Source: JAICIG01 sp035532215
GTDB lineage: Bacteria; Planctomycetota; Planctomycetia; Pirellulales; JAICIG01
Direction of reading: 5' to 3'
Length of the DNA stretch: 64,000 nucleotides
NCBI GenBank assembly: GCA_035532215.1
Contig: DATKRK010000356.1
Location: 6,284-70,283 of the forward strand
Of this stretch, positions 16,554 through 25,249 are shown piece by piece. The first letter of the stretch is position 1; each line of letters starts with the position of its first letter. The notes below the pieces were generated by a model that was not told the DNA's origin, ran no database searches, and saw nothing but the letters and a program-made list of their open reading frames with translations. A program made the position numbers and the translations under genes.

Positions 16554-19500
16554 ATGACCTGGCTCGTCTCCACTTCGCTGCGGCTTCGCGTGCTGGTGCT
16601 CGCCGTCTCGGCGCTGTTGATCGTGTTCGGCGTTCAGACGCTCAAGACCAGCCCGCTCGACGTGTTTCCGGAGTTCGCGCCGCCGATGGTCGAAATTCAG
16701 ACCGAGGCGCCGGGCTTATCGACCGTCGAAGTCGAGAGCATGATCAGCATGCCGCTGGAAAACGCGCTGAACGGCACGCCGTTCTTGCAGACGATCCGCT
16801 CGAAATCGGTGCTGGGGCTGTCGAGCGTGAAGCTGGTCTTCGAGGAAGGGACCGACCTGATCCGCGCGCGGCAGTTGGTGCAAGAGCGGCTGTCGGTCGA
16901 AGCCGCGCGGCTGCCGGTGGTCGCCAGGCCGCCGGTGATGATGTCGCCCCATTCGTCGACCGCCCGCGTGCTGAAAATCGGCGTGACGTCGAAGAAGCTG
17001 TCGCAGATGGACCTGACGATCCTGGCCCGCTGGACGATCCGCCCGCACCTGATGGCCATTCCCGGCGTGGCCAACGTGGCGATCTGGGGGCAGCGCGACC
17101 GGCAATTCCAGGTGCTGGTCGATCCCGACCGTCTGCGGGCCCACCAGGTGACGCTGGCCGACGTCGAACGGGCGGCGGCCGATGCGGCCACGCTCAGCGG
17201 CGGCGGCTTCGTTGATACGCCCAACCAGCGCTTGCCGGTGCGGCAGCTCACCGGCATCCGCGACCCCGAAGACATCGCCGACACGATCGTCGGCTTCCGC
17301 GGGGGGGCCCCGCTCAGGATCGGCGACGTGGCCGACGTGGTCGAAGGCTTTCCGGCCCCGATCGGCGACGCCGTGATCGACGACGGCCCCGGTTTATTGT
17401 TGATCGTCGAGAAGCAGCCCTGGGGCAACACGCTCGACATCACGCGCAACGTCGAACAGACGATCGACCTGTTGCGGCCCGGGCTGGCCGACGTGAAGCT
17501 CGATACGACGATCTTTCGTCCGGCCACGTTCATCGAACGCTCGCTCGACAATCTCTCGCACGCGATGCTCGTCGGTTGCGTGCTGGTGATCGTGGTGCTG
17601 GTCGCGTTTCTGTTCGATTGGCGAACCTCGATCATCAGCGTCACGGCGATTCCGCTCTCGCTGGTCGCCGCCGCGCTGGTGCTGCACTACTGGGGCGGCA
17701 CGACGATCAACACGATGGTCATCGCAGGGCTGGTCATCGCCCTGGGCGAAGTGGTCGACGACGCGATCATCGACGTCGAAAACATCTTGCGGCGGCTGAA
17801 GCTGAACCAGCAGGCCGCCGAGCCGCTGCCGGCCTATCAAGTCGTGCTGGCCGCCTCGCTCGAAGTCCGCAGCGCCGTCGTTTACGCCAGCCTGATCGTG
17901 ACCTTGGTCTTCGTGCCGGTGCTGTTTTTGGAAGGGCTTCCTGGCTCGTTCTTCCGCCCCCTGGCCATTTCTTACATGCTGGCGATCCTGGCCTCGCTGT
18001 TGGTCGCGCTGACCGTCACGCCCGCCATGTCGCTGCTGTTGCTGCCTGGCGCCGCCCACCGCCGGCACGAGGCGCCGCTGACCGTCTGGCTCAAAAACGC
18101 CTATCGCCGCATGCTGCCGTTTTTCGTCGTGCGGCCGAGGTCGGCCGTGGCCGCGATCACCGGGCTGTTTGCGCTCAGCCTGTTCGCCGTCTCGACGCTG
18201 GGCGAGGAGTTCCTGCCCGACTTCAAAGAGACCGATTTTCTGATGCACTGGATCGAAAAGCCCGGCACTTCGCTGGAGGCCATGACGCGGATCACGACTC
18301 GCGTCAGCAAGGACCTGCGGAAGATCGACGGCGTGCGGAATTTCGGTTCGCACATCGGCCGGGCCGAAGTGGCCGACGAGGTCGTCGGGCCGAACTTCAC
18401 CGAGTTGTGGATCAGCGTCGAACCGACCGCCGATCTCGATGCCACCGTCGCCAAGATTCAACGGACCGTCGACAGCTATCCGGGCCTGTATCGCGACGTG
18501 TTGACTTATCTCAAGGAGAGCATCAAGGAGGTGCTGACCGGCGCCAAGGCCACGATCGTGGTTCGCATCTTCGGCCCCGATCTGGCCACGTTACGCGCCA
18601 AGGCCGAAGAAGTGTTTGGCCAGATCGAGAATATCGAAGGCGTCCACACGCCGAAGGTCGAGCCGCAAACGCTGGTGCCTCAGTTACAAGTTCGCCTGCG
18701 GCCCGAAGCGGCGGCCCAGTACGGTTTCACGCCCGGTCACGTCCGCCGGGCGGTCGAAACGCTGGTCCGCGGCACACAGGTGGGCGAGGTGTACTACGAC
18801 CAAAAAAGCTTCGCCGTGGTGGTCTGGGGCAAGCCTGAGTTGCGCAGCGACTTGTCGGCCTTGCGGCGGCTGCCGATCGATCTGCCCGCCGGCGGCGCCC
18901 CGACGCCGAACCCGCCGCGAGCGGGCGCGGCGCCCGGGCCCAACGGAGCCGCAGGCGCGGCGGCCAATCCCGGCAGTTTGGGCCTGGCGGCCGGCACGAT
19001 GAACGGCTACGTGCCGCTAGGCGACATTGCCGACGTCGAAACCGTGCCCACGCCGAACGAAGTCTTGCGAGAATCGGTCTCGCGCCGCATCGACGTGACC
19101 TGTAACGTGCAAGGCCGCGACTTGGGCTCCGTCGCGCGGGAAATCGAAGACCGCGTCAAGCAACTCTCGTTCGAGCGCGGCTATCACCCGGAGTTTCTCG
19201 GCGAGTACGCGGCCCGGCAGGAATCGCGGCGCCGTCTGTTCGCCTTGGCCGCCCTGTCGCTGGTCGGCATTTTGCTGTTGCTGCACGTCGACTTTCAATC
19301 GTGGCGCCTGACGCTGTTGGTGGCGCTGACGATTCCTTTTGCCCTGGTTGGCGGCGTGTTCGCCGCGGCGCTGGCCGGCGGCGTGTTGTCGCTCGGTTCG
19401 CTGGTCGGCTTCGTCACCGTACTGGGCATCGCCGCCCGCAATGGAATCATGCTCGTCAGCCATTACCGGCACCTGGAAGAAATTGAAGGCGAAAGCTTCG

Positions 19501-19736
19501 GGCTCGGCCTGGTGATGCGCGGCAGCGAAGAGCGGTTGGCGCCAATCTTGATGACCGTGCTGACCACCAGCCTGGCGCTTGCGCCGCTGGTGGTCGGCGG
19601 CAATCTGCCAGGGCACGAGATCGAATACCCGATGGCAGTCGTCATTCTCGGCGGCCTGGCGACTTCGACGGTATTGAATCTCTTTTTACTGCCGCCGATC
19701 TATCTGGCTTTCGGCCGCAACACCGATGCTGCCTGA
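16554..19736 (+). CDS. RND efflux pump, heavy-metal (CzcA/CusA-like) type
   Basis: Inner-membrane proton-driven efflux pump, 1060 residues, with 12 predicted helices: one near the N-terminus (LRVLVLAVSALLIVFG), blocks near 335-510 and 865-1050, and two large periplasmic loops. TM4 carries the proton-relay acidic cluster GEVVDDAIIDVEN, with the spacing of heavy-metal efflux pumps. A Pro/Gly/Ala-rich stretch of about 40 residues (near 785-825) interrupts the second porter loop and looks like a lineage-specific insertion. ATG 16554 is favoured over TTG 16542. Probable substrates are metal cations, by similarity only. Confidence 0.92.
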   Translation: MTWLVSTSLRLRVLVLAVSALLIVFGVQTLKTSPLDVFPEFAPPMVEIQTEAPGLSTVEVESMISMPLENALNGTPFLQTIRSKSVLGLSSVKLVFEEGTDLIRARQLVQERLSVEAARLPVVARPPVMMSPHSSTARVLKIGVTSKKLSQMDLTILARWTIRPHLMAIPGVANVAIWGQRDRQFQVLVDPDRLRAHQVTLADVERAAADAATLSGGGFVDTPNQRLPVRQLTGIRDPEDIADTIVGFRGGAPLRIGDVADVVEGFPAPIGDAVIDDGPGLLLIVEKQPWGNTLDITRNVEQTIDLLRPGLADVKLDTTIFRPATFIERSLDNLSHAMLVGCVLVIVVLVAFLFDWRTSIISVTAIPLSLVAAALVLHYWGGTTINTMVIAGLVIALGEVVDDAIIDVENILRRLKLNQQAAEPLPAYQVVLAASLEVRSAVVYASLIVTLVFVPVLFLEGLPGSFFRPLAISYMLAILASLLVALTVTPAMSLLLLPGAAHRRHEAPLTVWLKNAYRRMLPFFVVRPRSAVAAITGLFALSLFAVSTLGEEFLPDFKETDFLMHWIEKPGTSLEAMTRITTRVSKDLRKIDGVRNFGSHIGRAEVADEVVGPNFTELWISVEPTADLDATVAKIQRTVDSYPGLYRDVLTYLKESIKEVLTGAKATIVVRIFGPDLATLRAKAEEVFGQIENIEGVHTPKVEPQTLVPQLQVRLRPEAAAQYGFTPGHVRRAVETLVRGTQVGEVYYDQKSFAVVVWGKPELRSDLSALRRLPIDLPAGGAPTPNPPRAGAAPGPNGAAGAAANPGSLGLAAGTMNGYVPLGDIADVETVPTPNEVLRESVSRRIDVTCNVQGRDLGSVAREIEDRVKQLSFERGYHPEFLGEYAARQESRRRLFALAALSLVGILLLLHVDFQSWRLTLLVALTIPFALVGGVFAAALAGGVLSLGSLVGFVTVLGIAARNGIMLVSHYRHLEEIEGESFGLGLVMRGSEERLAPILMTVLTTSLALAPLVVGGNLPGHEIEYPMAVVILGGLATSTVLNLFLLPPIYLAFGRNTDAA

Positions 19737-19743
19737 GCATACT

Positions 19744-19825
19744 GGCGAGCCGGAGGCGTGAGCCTCCGTGTCGTCGCGAGGCGCCATAGCGTCGCACAAC
19801 CGGAGGCTTACGCCTCCGGCTCGCC
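19744..19825. repeat. Inverted pair of palindromic repeat family A
   Basis: Copy 1 at 19744-19768 and copy 2 at 19800-19825 are reverse complements of each other around the core CCGGAGGC(T)NACGCCTCCGG plus CTCGCC. A further partial CCGGCTCGCCG follows at about 19835. They lie just after the pump gene and could terminate its transcript. Other copies lie inside coding sequence at 28000-28025 and 35307-35332. Confidence 0.8.
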
Positions 19826-20017
19826 GTTTCATTTCCGGCTCGCCGTTTTATGGCGAGCTTTCGCACACCAAGCGCGCCATCGGGCTCGGGCGACGGTTCG
19901 CGATGGCCGTATCATGCGGTCTGCAGCTTTGGCACGTTTTCTGCGGTTTGCGAGATAGGCGTACAAAACGCGCCGTAACCTTGGAAGGGTTGAAGCCTTG
20001 GCCACAGGAGAACCGCC

Positions 20018-20539
20018 ATGCGAGTCCTGACGCTCTCGATGCTTTTGGCTTTGTTCGCCTGGCAGATGAGGCCGGCCGTGGCTCAAAATCCGGCGGGCGC
20101 TCGATCCGCGGCGGTCGCGAGTGCGCGGCAGTCCATGCCGATGGTCCTGCCTAGTCTCGACGGAACCAACAATCCCGGCAACCCGAATCTTCCACCCGTT
20201 TTGCCTCAATCGCGCTACCGTTATCAATCTGGCCACTGGTGGTATCGCAGTCCGAGCGGGCTTACCTCGGCTGGGAGAGGCCGCGAAATGGAAGAGTACG
20301 AGCCGCCCGTCTACGGACAGTGGTCTAGAAATGGGCTCCGCCCGTCGGCGTTCAGCCACTATTCGTTCGGGTATCGTCCGCAGTGGAATCCGTATAGCGG
20401 CTATAGCTACGGGTATAACGGAGGCTTCGGCAGGAGCTTGTACGGGCGCGGAAACGGCTATTATGGCTTGAAGAACGGGTACCTCGGCTTCGGCGGAAAC
20501 GGGTACTTCAGCAACGGCGCTTACAGCACCGGCAACTAG
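20018..20539 (+). CDS. Secreted Gly/Tyr/Asn-rich protein
   Basis: 173 residues with a signal peptide cleaved after VAQ (residue 23). The mature N-terminal half is Pro/Ser-rich. The C-terminal 60 residues are dominated by Gly, Tyr, Asn and Ser with short YGYNGGFG/GNGYYG units, resembling low-complexity surface or matrix proteins. No enzyme motif is seen. It sits between the efflux pump and the TolC-like channel, all on one strand, but spacings of about 250-280 nt argue against tight coupling. Confidence 0.75.
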   Translation: MRVLTLSMLLALFAWQMRPAVAQNPAGARSAAVASARQSMPMVLPSLDGTNNPGNPNLPPVLPQSRYRYQSGHWWYRSPSGLTSAGRGREMEEYEPPVYGQWSRNGLRPSAFSHYSFGYRPQWNPYSGYSYGYNGGFGRSLYGRGNGYYGLKNGYLGFGGNGYFSNGAYSTGN

Positions 20540-20788
20540 GCGGCAGCCGATCCAGGGCCTGCATCCTAGATAAGTTCGGCCTAATCGGCGCTTCGCGACT
20601 CATCGTAAGCGGCGTCTTGCGCCGACAATCTCGTAGGGTGCCGTATCGGCTGGAATGTTCAGAAATCGCGCCAGGTTTTGAGCATTTCACGCAGCCGGCA
20701 AGTTGCTCCTAATCGCTAAATCTTACCGCGGCCATAGAACCTTCATGCGGGGCGAGGCAACTGCGCCACGCTGACGAGGACGATTATC

Positions 20789-22507
20789 GTGAACAAGCTA
20801 CGCAACATCCTGGCGGTTTTCATTGCGACCGCGCCGCTGTTCGCCCAGCGCGGCAGCGGCCAGGAGCGCGCCGGGCCGCTCCTTCCGCGACTGCCGGTCA
20901 TTTCGCCGACCAACAACGTACGCTTGCGGGCGCCGGTGGCGGTGGTCGATCGAGCGCGCGGCCCCGAACGCGCCCGGCAATACCAGGCGTCGCCTCGCGA
21001 CCGCGTCGCCTCCTCGCAGCCCGCTCTTTCTCCTCCTCCTCCGCCGGGCCAGGCGCCAACGTCGTCAAGGGCCTACCGCCTGCCCGGCTCGCCCTCGGCG
21101 CCGCCGCTCGATGGAGGGCCGGGCGCCCCCGCCCGGCAACAAGCGCGGGTCGATTCGCAAGCGTATCTGCTGACGCTTCCGCGGGCCTTCGAACTGGCCT
21201 TGACGCAAAACCCCGACGTGGTGGCGCAACGCGCCGCGGAAGGGGTCGGCGCGGCGGCAATCGGCGTCGCTCGCCGCTATCCGTTCAATCCGTTCTTTCA
21301 GTTCCAAGCCACGCCTTACCAGCAGGCGCCTGCGTCGGCCATCGCGGTCGAACCGAACGCGGCGAGCAAGACTTTTCAATATTACCTGGTGATGGTTAAC
21401 TTCGAACTGGCGCACCAACGGCGTTACCGCGAACGCAACGCGACGGCCTCGCTCTCCGGAGTGCGCTGGACGATCCAGCAGGTAGAACTGCAAAGCCTGG
21501 CGCTGACCGAGCAATTGTTCTTTACCGCGCTCTACCGCCGCGGCCTGCGCGATCTGGCTCGGGCGAACGCCGAGTTGAACGACTCGCTGCTGTCGATCCT
21601 CCAGAGCCAGTTGGCCGCCGGTCAGGCGTCGGCCGCCGACGTGGCGATGGTCCGGCTCGATACGCGTTCGACCTTGCAGCAACAGCGGCTGGCCGAGACG
21701 AACTATCAGACGGCGCTGTTGGACCTGGGCCGGCAACTCAACATCTCGCCGCGCGTGCCGATGCAGTTGGTCGGCGAGATGCAGGACTGGCAATGGATGC
21801 CCGCCAGCGGCGCCCACCTGTCGCGGGTGGTCGGATTGCGCAGCGCGATCCCCAATACGGCCGACGTGGAAACCATCGCCGAGGAACTGGCCCGCGGCCG
21901 GCCCGACGTGCTCGCCGCGCAAGCCAACATCACGGCCGCTCGGGCGAACATCAGTCTCGCTCAGGCGAACCGGCTGCCGACGTTGCAAGTCGGTCCTTAC
22001 TATCAATCCGACGATTTCGGCATCAAGTATTTCGGCTTTCGCGGCCATATTCAGACGCCGGCGATCAACGGCGGGCTGCCGCTGGTCCGCCAGCGCAACG
22101 CTGAAATGCGGCAGCAGCGGATCACCCACGAGCAACTGCAGGCTCGCGCCAAGCTGGAGGCCCTGAGCGCCATCGACCGCTACGAGCGGGCCCGCCGGCT
22201 AGTGGAAGAAACCGGCGCCGAGTCGCAGTTCGACGTGCCGATCGAATTGAAAAAGCTCGAAGAGCAGTTCCTTGCCGGGGAAGTCGATGCGATGCTGATC
22301 TTCAATGCGCGAACGAGCCTGATTCGTTTCCAGCAAGCCAATCTCGACATGCTCAACGAGGCGGCGCAAGCCGCCGCGGTCGTGACCCTCGCGACCGGCC
22401 TGCCGCCCGACGCCTTGGTGCAAGCCGTCGCGCGCGATGCTCGCGAGCCCATGCCTCCGCCTCCTCTGCCGCCGCTCGAGCAGCCGCAACCGCGCAGATC
22501 GCGGTAG
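20789..22507 (+). CDS. TolC-family outer-membrane efflux channel
   Basis: 572-residue outer-membrane factor. A GTG start at 20789 follows GAGGA. A signal sequence covers about residues 1-20. A Pro/Ala-rich linker to about residue 130 contains a copy of palindromic repeat family C. Two TolC repeats follow, beginning YLLTLPRAFELALTQNPDVV and later ARGRPDVLAAQANITAARANISLAQANRLPT, the hallmark of the family. The C-terminus is Pro-rich. It completes the tripartite efflux system with the adaptor and pump upstream. Confidence 0.9.
   Translation: MNKLRNILAVFIATAPLFAQRGSGQERAGPLLPRLPVISPTNNVRLRAPVAVVDRARGPERARQYQASPRDRVASSQPALSPPPPPGQAPTSSRAYRLPGSPSAPPLDGGPGAPARQQARVDSQAYLLTLPRAFELALTQNPDVVAQRAAEGVGAAAIGVARRYPFNPFFQFQATPYQQAPASAIAVEPNAASKTFQYYLVMVNFELAHQRRYRERNATASLSGVRWTIQQVELQSLALTEQLFFTALYRRGLRDLARANAELNDSLLSILQSQLAAGQASAADVAMVRLDTRSTLQQQRLAETNYQTALLDLGRQLNISPRVPMQLVGEMQDWQWMPASGAHLSRVVGLRSAIPNTADVETIAEELARGRPDVLAAQANITAARANISLAQANRLPTLQVGPYYQSDDFGIKYFGFRGHIQTPAINGGLPLVRQRNAEMRQQRITHEQLQARAKLEALSAIDRYERARRLVEETGAESQFDVPIELKKLEEQFLAGEVDAMLIFNARTSLIRFQQANLDMLNEAAQAAAVVTLATGLPPDALVQAVARDAREPMPPPPLPPLEQPQPRRSR
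21112..21137. repeat. Palindromic repeat family C inside the tolC-like gene
   Basis: TGGAGGGCCGGGCGCC followed by CCCGCCCGGC is a reverse-oriented, slightly diverged copy of the family C palindrome clustered at 24904-25221. It is translated as part of the Pro/Gly/Ala-rich linker (residues about 108-117), a region expected to tolerate insertion. Confidence 0.6.
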
Positions 22508-22716
22508 CTTTGGATCGCGTTCGGCTCGGCGATGGCGCGAAATTGCGTATGGGCGGAGAATTGAAACAGAAGGCAACGCAGGGAACCAAGGATTGAGAAA
22601 GGGGAGAGAGAGCAAGTAGAAACGTTGGCAATCCCCTGCATTCCCTGTTTCTTGGTTTGCTTCGTTTGCTTCTGTTCGGTTTGTCAAGCCGCGCAGGACT
22701 AAGGTTAAGTTGCCGA

Positions 22717-23298
22717 CTAGGCGGTTGAAGCGGCCCCCGACCGCTGCCGCCGGGCAAACAGTCCGCCGGCCAGGCCGATGTAGAACGCAAGCAGCCAGTG
22801 GGCGATCTTCTGGAATTGGTTCTTGTCGGGAAGCGTCGTCGGCCCACGGCCAAAGCTGTAGCTTATCCCACGGGTCATGCCCGCCATGCCGCTCATGCCG
22901 CCCATGCCCGTCGCGCTTGGCGCTGACGGCGCCGAGCTGGCCGCAGGACTTGCCGCGGGACTTGCCGCCGGCGCTTCGTGCTTGATTAGATCGTAAAACT
23001 TGTCGACGATGCGAAACGTCAACAGGTCGCGCTCGTCCAAGAGCACCCGACGTTGCATGGAGGACGCCTGCCACAGCAAGAGATAGCCCAGCGCGCCGAT
23101 CAGGAACCCAACGGCAAACGCACGGCGGCGGCCTTCGCCGGCCGCCGCCACGACGGCGGCCGCGAACAGCGAAATGCAGATCGCGGTAATGATCGCCATC
23201 GCCCATGCCGGCGAAGCGCCCGCCAAGGCGGCGGCCGAGATCGCCGCCAGCGCCACGCCGCCCATCAGCCATTTCAGCGAGAAGCGGATTGCAGTCAT
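22717..23298 (-). CDS. Membrane protein with Met/Gly-rich linker, unknown function
   Basis: 193 residues beginning MTAIRFSLKWLMGGVALAAI, a planctomycete-style basic/aromatic anchor. There are three hydrophobic helices in the first 85 residues and one near 165-185. Between them is an Ala/Pro/Ser-rich then GMGGMSGMAGM-type stretch that may bind metal ions, though that is only a suggestion. It is transcribed alone, convergent with the TolC-like gene. Confidence 0.6.
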   Translation of the reverse strand: MTAIRFSLKWLMGGVALAAISAAALAGASPAWAMAIITAICISLFAAAVVAAAGEGRRRAFAVGFLIGALGYLLLWQASSMQRRVLLDERDLLTFRIVDKFYDLIKHEAPAASPAASPAASSAPSAPSATGMGGMSGMAGMTRGISYSFGRGPTTLPDKNQFQKIAHWLLAFYIGLAGGLFARRQRSGAASTA

Positions 23299-23540
23299 GA
23301 TCGCGCATTATACGCCCCGTGCGACCGGCTGCGAGAGTTCGAGCGGTTTCAGCCGCTTTTTGGGGTGCTTAGGGAATGAGTTCGATTTCAAACGCGCGGA
23401 AAAGAAATGGTCCTCGCGTACTTTCCACCCGAGACCGATTGCGCGGGCTGCGCCGATTCTGCGATCCGCCCAAGGCGGCGAACAGCCAGCCGAGGGCGAT
23501 GCAAAGCGTTTGCGATGCGAGAGCGACGTATATTTCCACT

Positions 23541-24107
23541 ATGTCGCCGCAAAAGATACCCGCCATCTTGCTGGTCGATGAGCACCTGGTCGTGGGCGAA
23601 GTGCAGACCCGCGGCCAGCGGCTGCTCGAAGTGCTGAACGACCATCTGACCGACTGGCTGCACGTTTACGACGTTCATCTTGCGCGCCGCGAGGCGAAGA
23701 CGAGTAGCGTCGAAGCCTTGAACGAGGTGGCGATTCGCAAGTCGGAGCTGAAGCTCGCGCTGTTGGGCGGCGGCAAGCACGAGTCGCCCGAGAAGCGGCG
23801 GTTTTCCTTCGTCGACAAAAGACTGCACTTCGCCGTGGCGCTGGTCGGCGGATATGAAGTTCGCGGGCGGCTGCACCTGAAAGGCAGTTCCGACGTCGAC
23901 CGCGTGCTGGTGGAAATGAGCAACTTCGTGCCGCTGACGGAGGCCACGGTGGCGCACGCCGGAATGGCCGGCGAAAAGCTCGACGCTTCGGTCGTGCTGA
24001 TCAACAAGGCGGCGATTTCCATGTTTCACGTGGGCGACAGTCTTCCCTTGGCGCCGGCCGCCGAGCCCTCGGCCGGGCCCGAGTTAGCGGAAAATCTCTC
24101 GCGTTAG
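23541..24107 (+). CDS. Hypothetical protein
   Basis: 188 residues from ATG 23541, MSPQKIPAILLVDEHLVVGE. It has alternating beta-strand-like segments and no signal peptide or membrane helix. The longer open frame upstream (from 23376) is basic and unlike protein. The sequence LHFAVALVGGYEVRGRLHL followed by FVPLTEATV suggests a small beta-rich domain. I do not recognise the family. birA follows 129 nt downstream. Confidence 0.7.
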   Translation: MSPQKIPAILLVDEHLVVGEVQTRGQRLLEVLNDHLTDWLHVYDVHLARREAKTSSVEALNEVAIRKSELKLALLGGGKHESPEKRRFSFVDKRLHFAVALVGGYEVRGRLHLKGSSDVDRVLVEMSNFVPLTEATVAHAGMAGEKLDASVVLINKAAISMFHVGDSLPLAPAAEPSAGPELAENLSR

Positions 24108-24236
24108 GCGGTCGGGCCGCGACGGCGCCGAGCGCATGCTGCGAATCCGGTTGCCCGAGTCTCGCGTCCAGGCTACCTTGCAAGAAGCTCGACCGACGCT
24201 CCGTTCATCCCACTTCCAACGCCGCCCCCTCCCCCC

Positions 24237-25082
24237 GTGCTGCTCGAAGACTTGAACCTCGAATCGCTGTTGGCCTCGGGACTGCTGGCGCGCGTGGAAC
24301 ACCACCCCAGGTTGACCTCGACGAACGACCATGCACGGTTGGCCGCGACCGAAGCGGGCGAGTTGCCGCTGCTGGTAATCGCCGACGAGCAGACCGCTGG
24401 GCGAGGCCGGGGAGCGAATCGCTGGTGGACCGGCCGGGGAAGCTTGGCCTGCAGCCTGCTCTTCGAGCCGGCAGCCAGCGGCATCGAGCGGCGATATTTT
24501 TCGATGATTTCGCTGGCTGCGGCCGTGGCGATCGTCGAGACGGCGGCGCCGCTCGTGGCTCAGCGGCCGATCGGCGTGCACTGGCCTAATGACGTATTCG
24601 TATCGGACCGCAAGCTGGCCGGCATCCTGGTCGAGGCGTTGCCCGACGGCAAGCACATCGTCGGCATCGGCTGCAACGTGAACAACTCGCTGGCCGAGGC
24701 GCCGGCCGAGCTACAGAAGATCGTCACATCATTGGCCGATCTGACCGGACGATCGCAGCATCGCGCGGCCTTTTTGCTGGAGCTGCTGGAAAGGTTGCAG
24801 GCGAATCTGGGCACGCTGGCCGCGGCGCCCGAGTCGCTTGGCGAGCGCGCAAATGAATTGTGCTTGCAACGCGGCCGGCGTTTGACGTTGCAAACCGGGC
24901 AATGCGCCGGGCGAGGGCGCCCGGCCCTCCATCGCAATGCGCCGGGCGAGGGCGCCCGGCCCTCCATGAGAATCTTGGCCAGCGGCGTTTGCGCGGGGAT
25001 CGCACCCGATGGGGCGCTGCTCCTGGAGACGCCGACGGGCCTCCAGACGCACTACTCGGGCGTGCTCGTTCACGACGCGTAG
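24237..25082 (+). CDS. birA: Biotin--[acetyl-CoA carboxylase] ligase
   Basis: Attaches biotin to the carrier protein of acetyl-CoA carboxylase via biotinyl-AMP. The catalytic domain shows TSTND near residue 29, the nucleotide/biotin loop TAGRGRGANRWWTGRGSLACS (residues about 53-73), WPNDVFV and KLAGILVE. There is no N-terminal DNA-binding domain, so it is a monofunctional class I enzyme. The C-terminal SH3-like domain is interrupted: between RGRRLTLQTG and RILASGVCAGI lie about 22 residues translated from two tandem family C palindromes. The frame is preserved, so the enzyme is probably still functional. GTG start. Confidence 0.92.
   Translation: MLLEDLNLESLLASGLLARVEHHPRLTSTNDHARLAATEAGELPLLVIADEQTAGRGRGANRWWTGRGSLACSLLFEPAASGIERRYFSMISLAAAVAIVETAAPLVAQRPIGVHWPNDVFVSDRKLAGILVEALPDGKHIVGIGCNVNNSLAEAPAELQKIVTSLADLTGRSQHRAAFLLELLERLQANLGTLAAAPESLGERANELCLQRGRRLTLQTGQCAGRGRPALHRNAPGEGARPSMRILASGVCAGIAPDGALLLETPTGLQTHYSGVLVHDA
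24904..24966. repeat. Two tandem family C palindromes inserted in birA
   Basis: Two 28-nt copies at 24904-24931 and 24939-24966, with core GCCGGGCGAGGGCGCCCGGC followed by CCTCCA, spaced 35 nt apart start to start. They fall inside the birA C-terminal domain and are read through in two different frames (AGRGRPALH and APGEGARPS), keeping the gene open. Confidence 0.9.
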
Positions 25083-25101
25083 TCGAAGCCGGCGATTCCT
25101 A

Positions 25102-25221
25102 TGGAGGTCCGGGCGCCCTCGCCCGCATCGCCGAGTGCAATCTTGCAGAGGATGCACCGCGCCGGGCGAGGGCGCCCGAACCTCCAGGATAACGCGCCGG
25201 GCGAGGGCGCCCGGCCCTCCA
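25102..25221. repeat. Cluster of three family C palindromes after birA
   Basis: Copies at 25102-25126 (inverted), 25159-25186 and 25194-25221 in the gap between birA and the convergent hydrolase gene. With the two copies inside birA this makes five within 320 nt. The G+C-rich hairpins could terminate transcription from both sides. Confidence 0.88.
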
Positions 25222-25249
25222 GGTAATTGAATTCCGATCAGCTTGGTCG

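Noticed and set aside
24898..25225. CRISPR-like array because of five similar repeats in 320 nt
   Set aside because: Repeats are self-complementary, irregularly spaced, in both orientations and partly inside birA; no unique uniform spacers and no cas genes.
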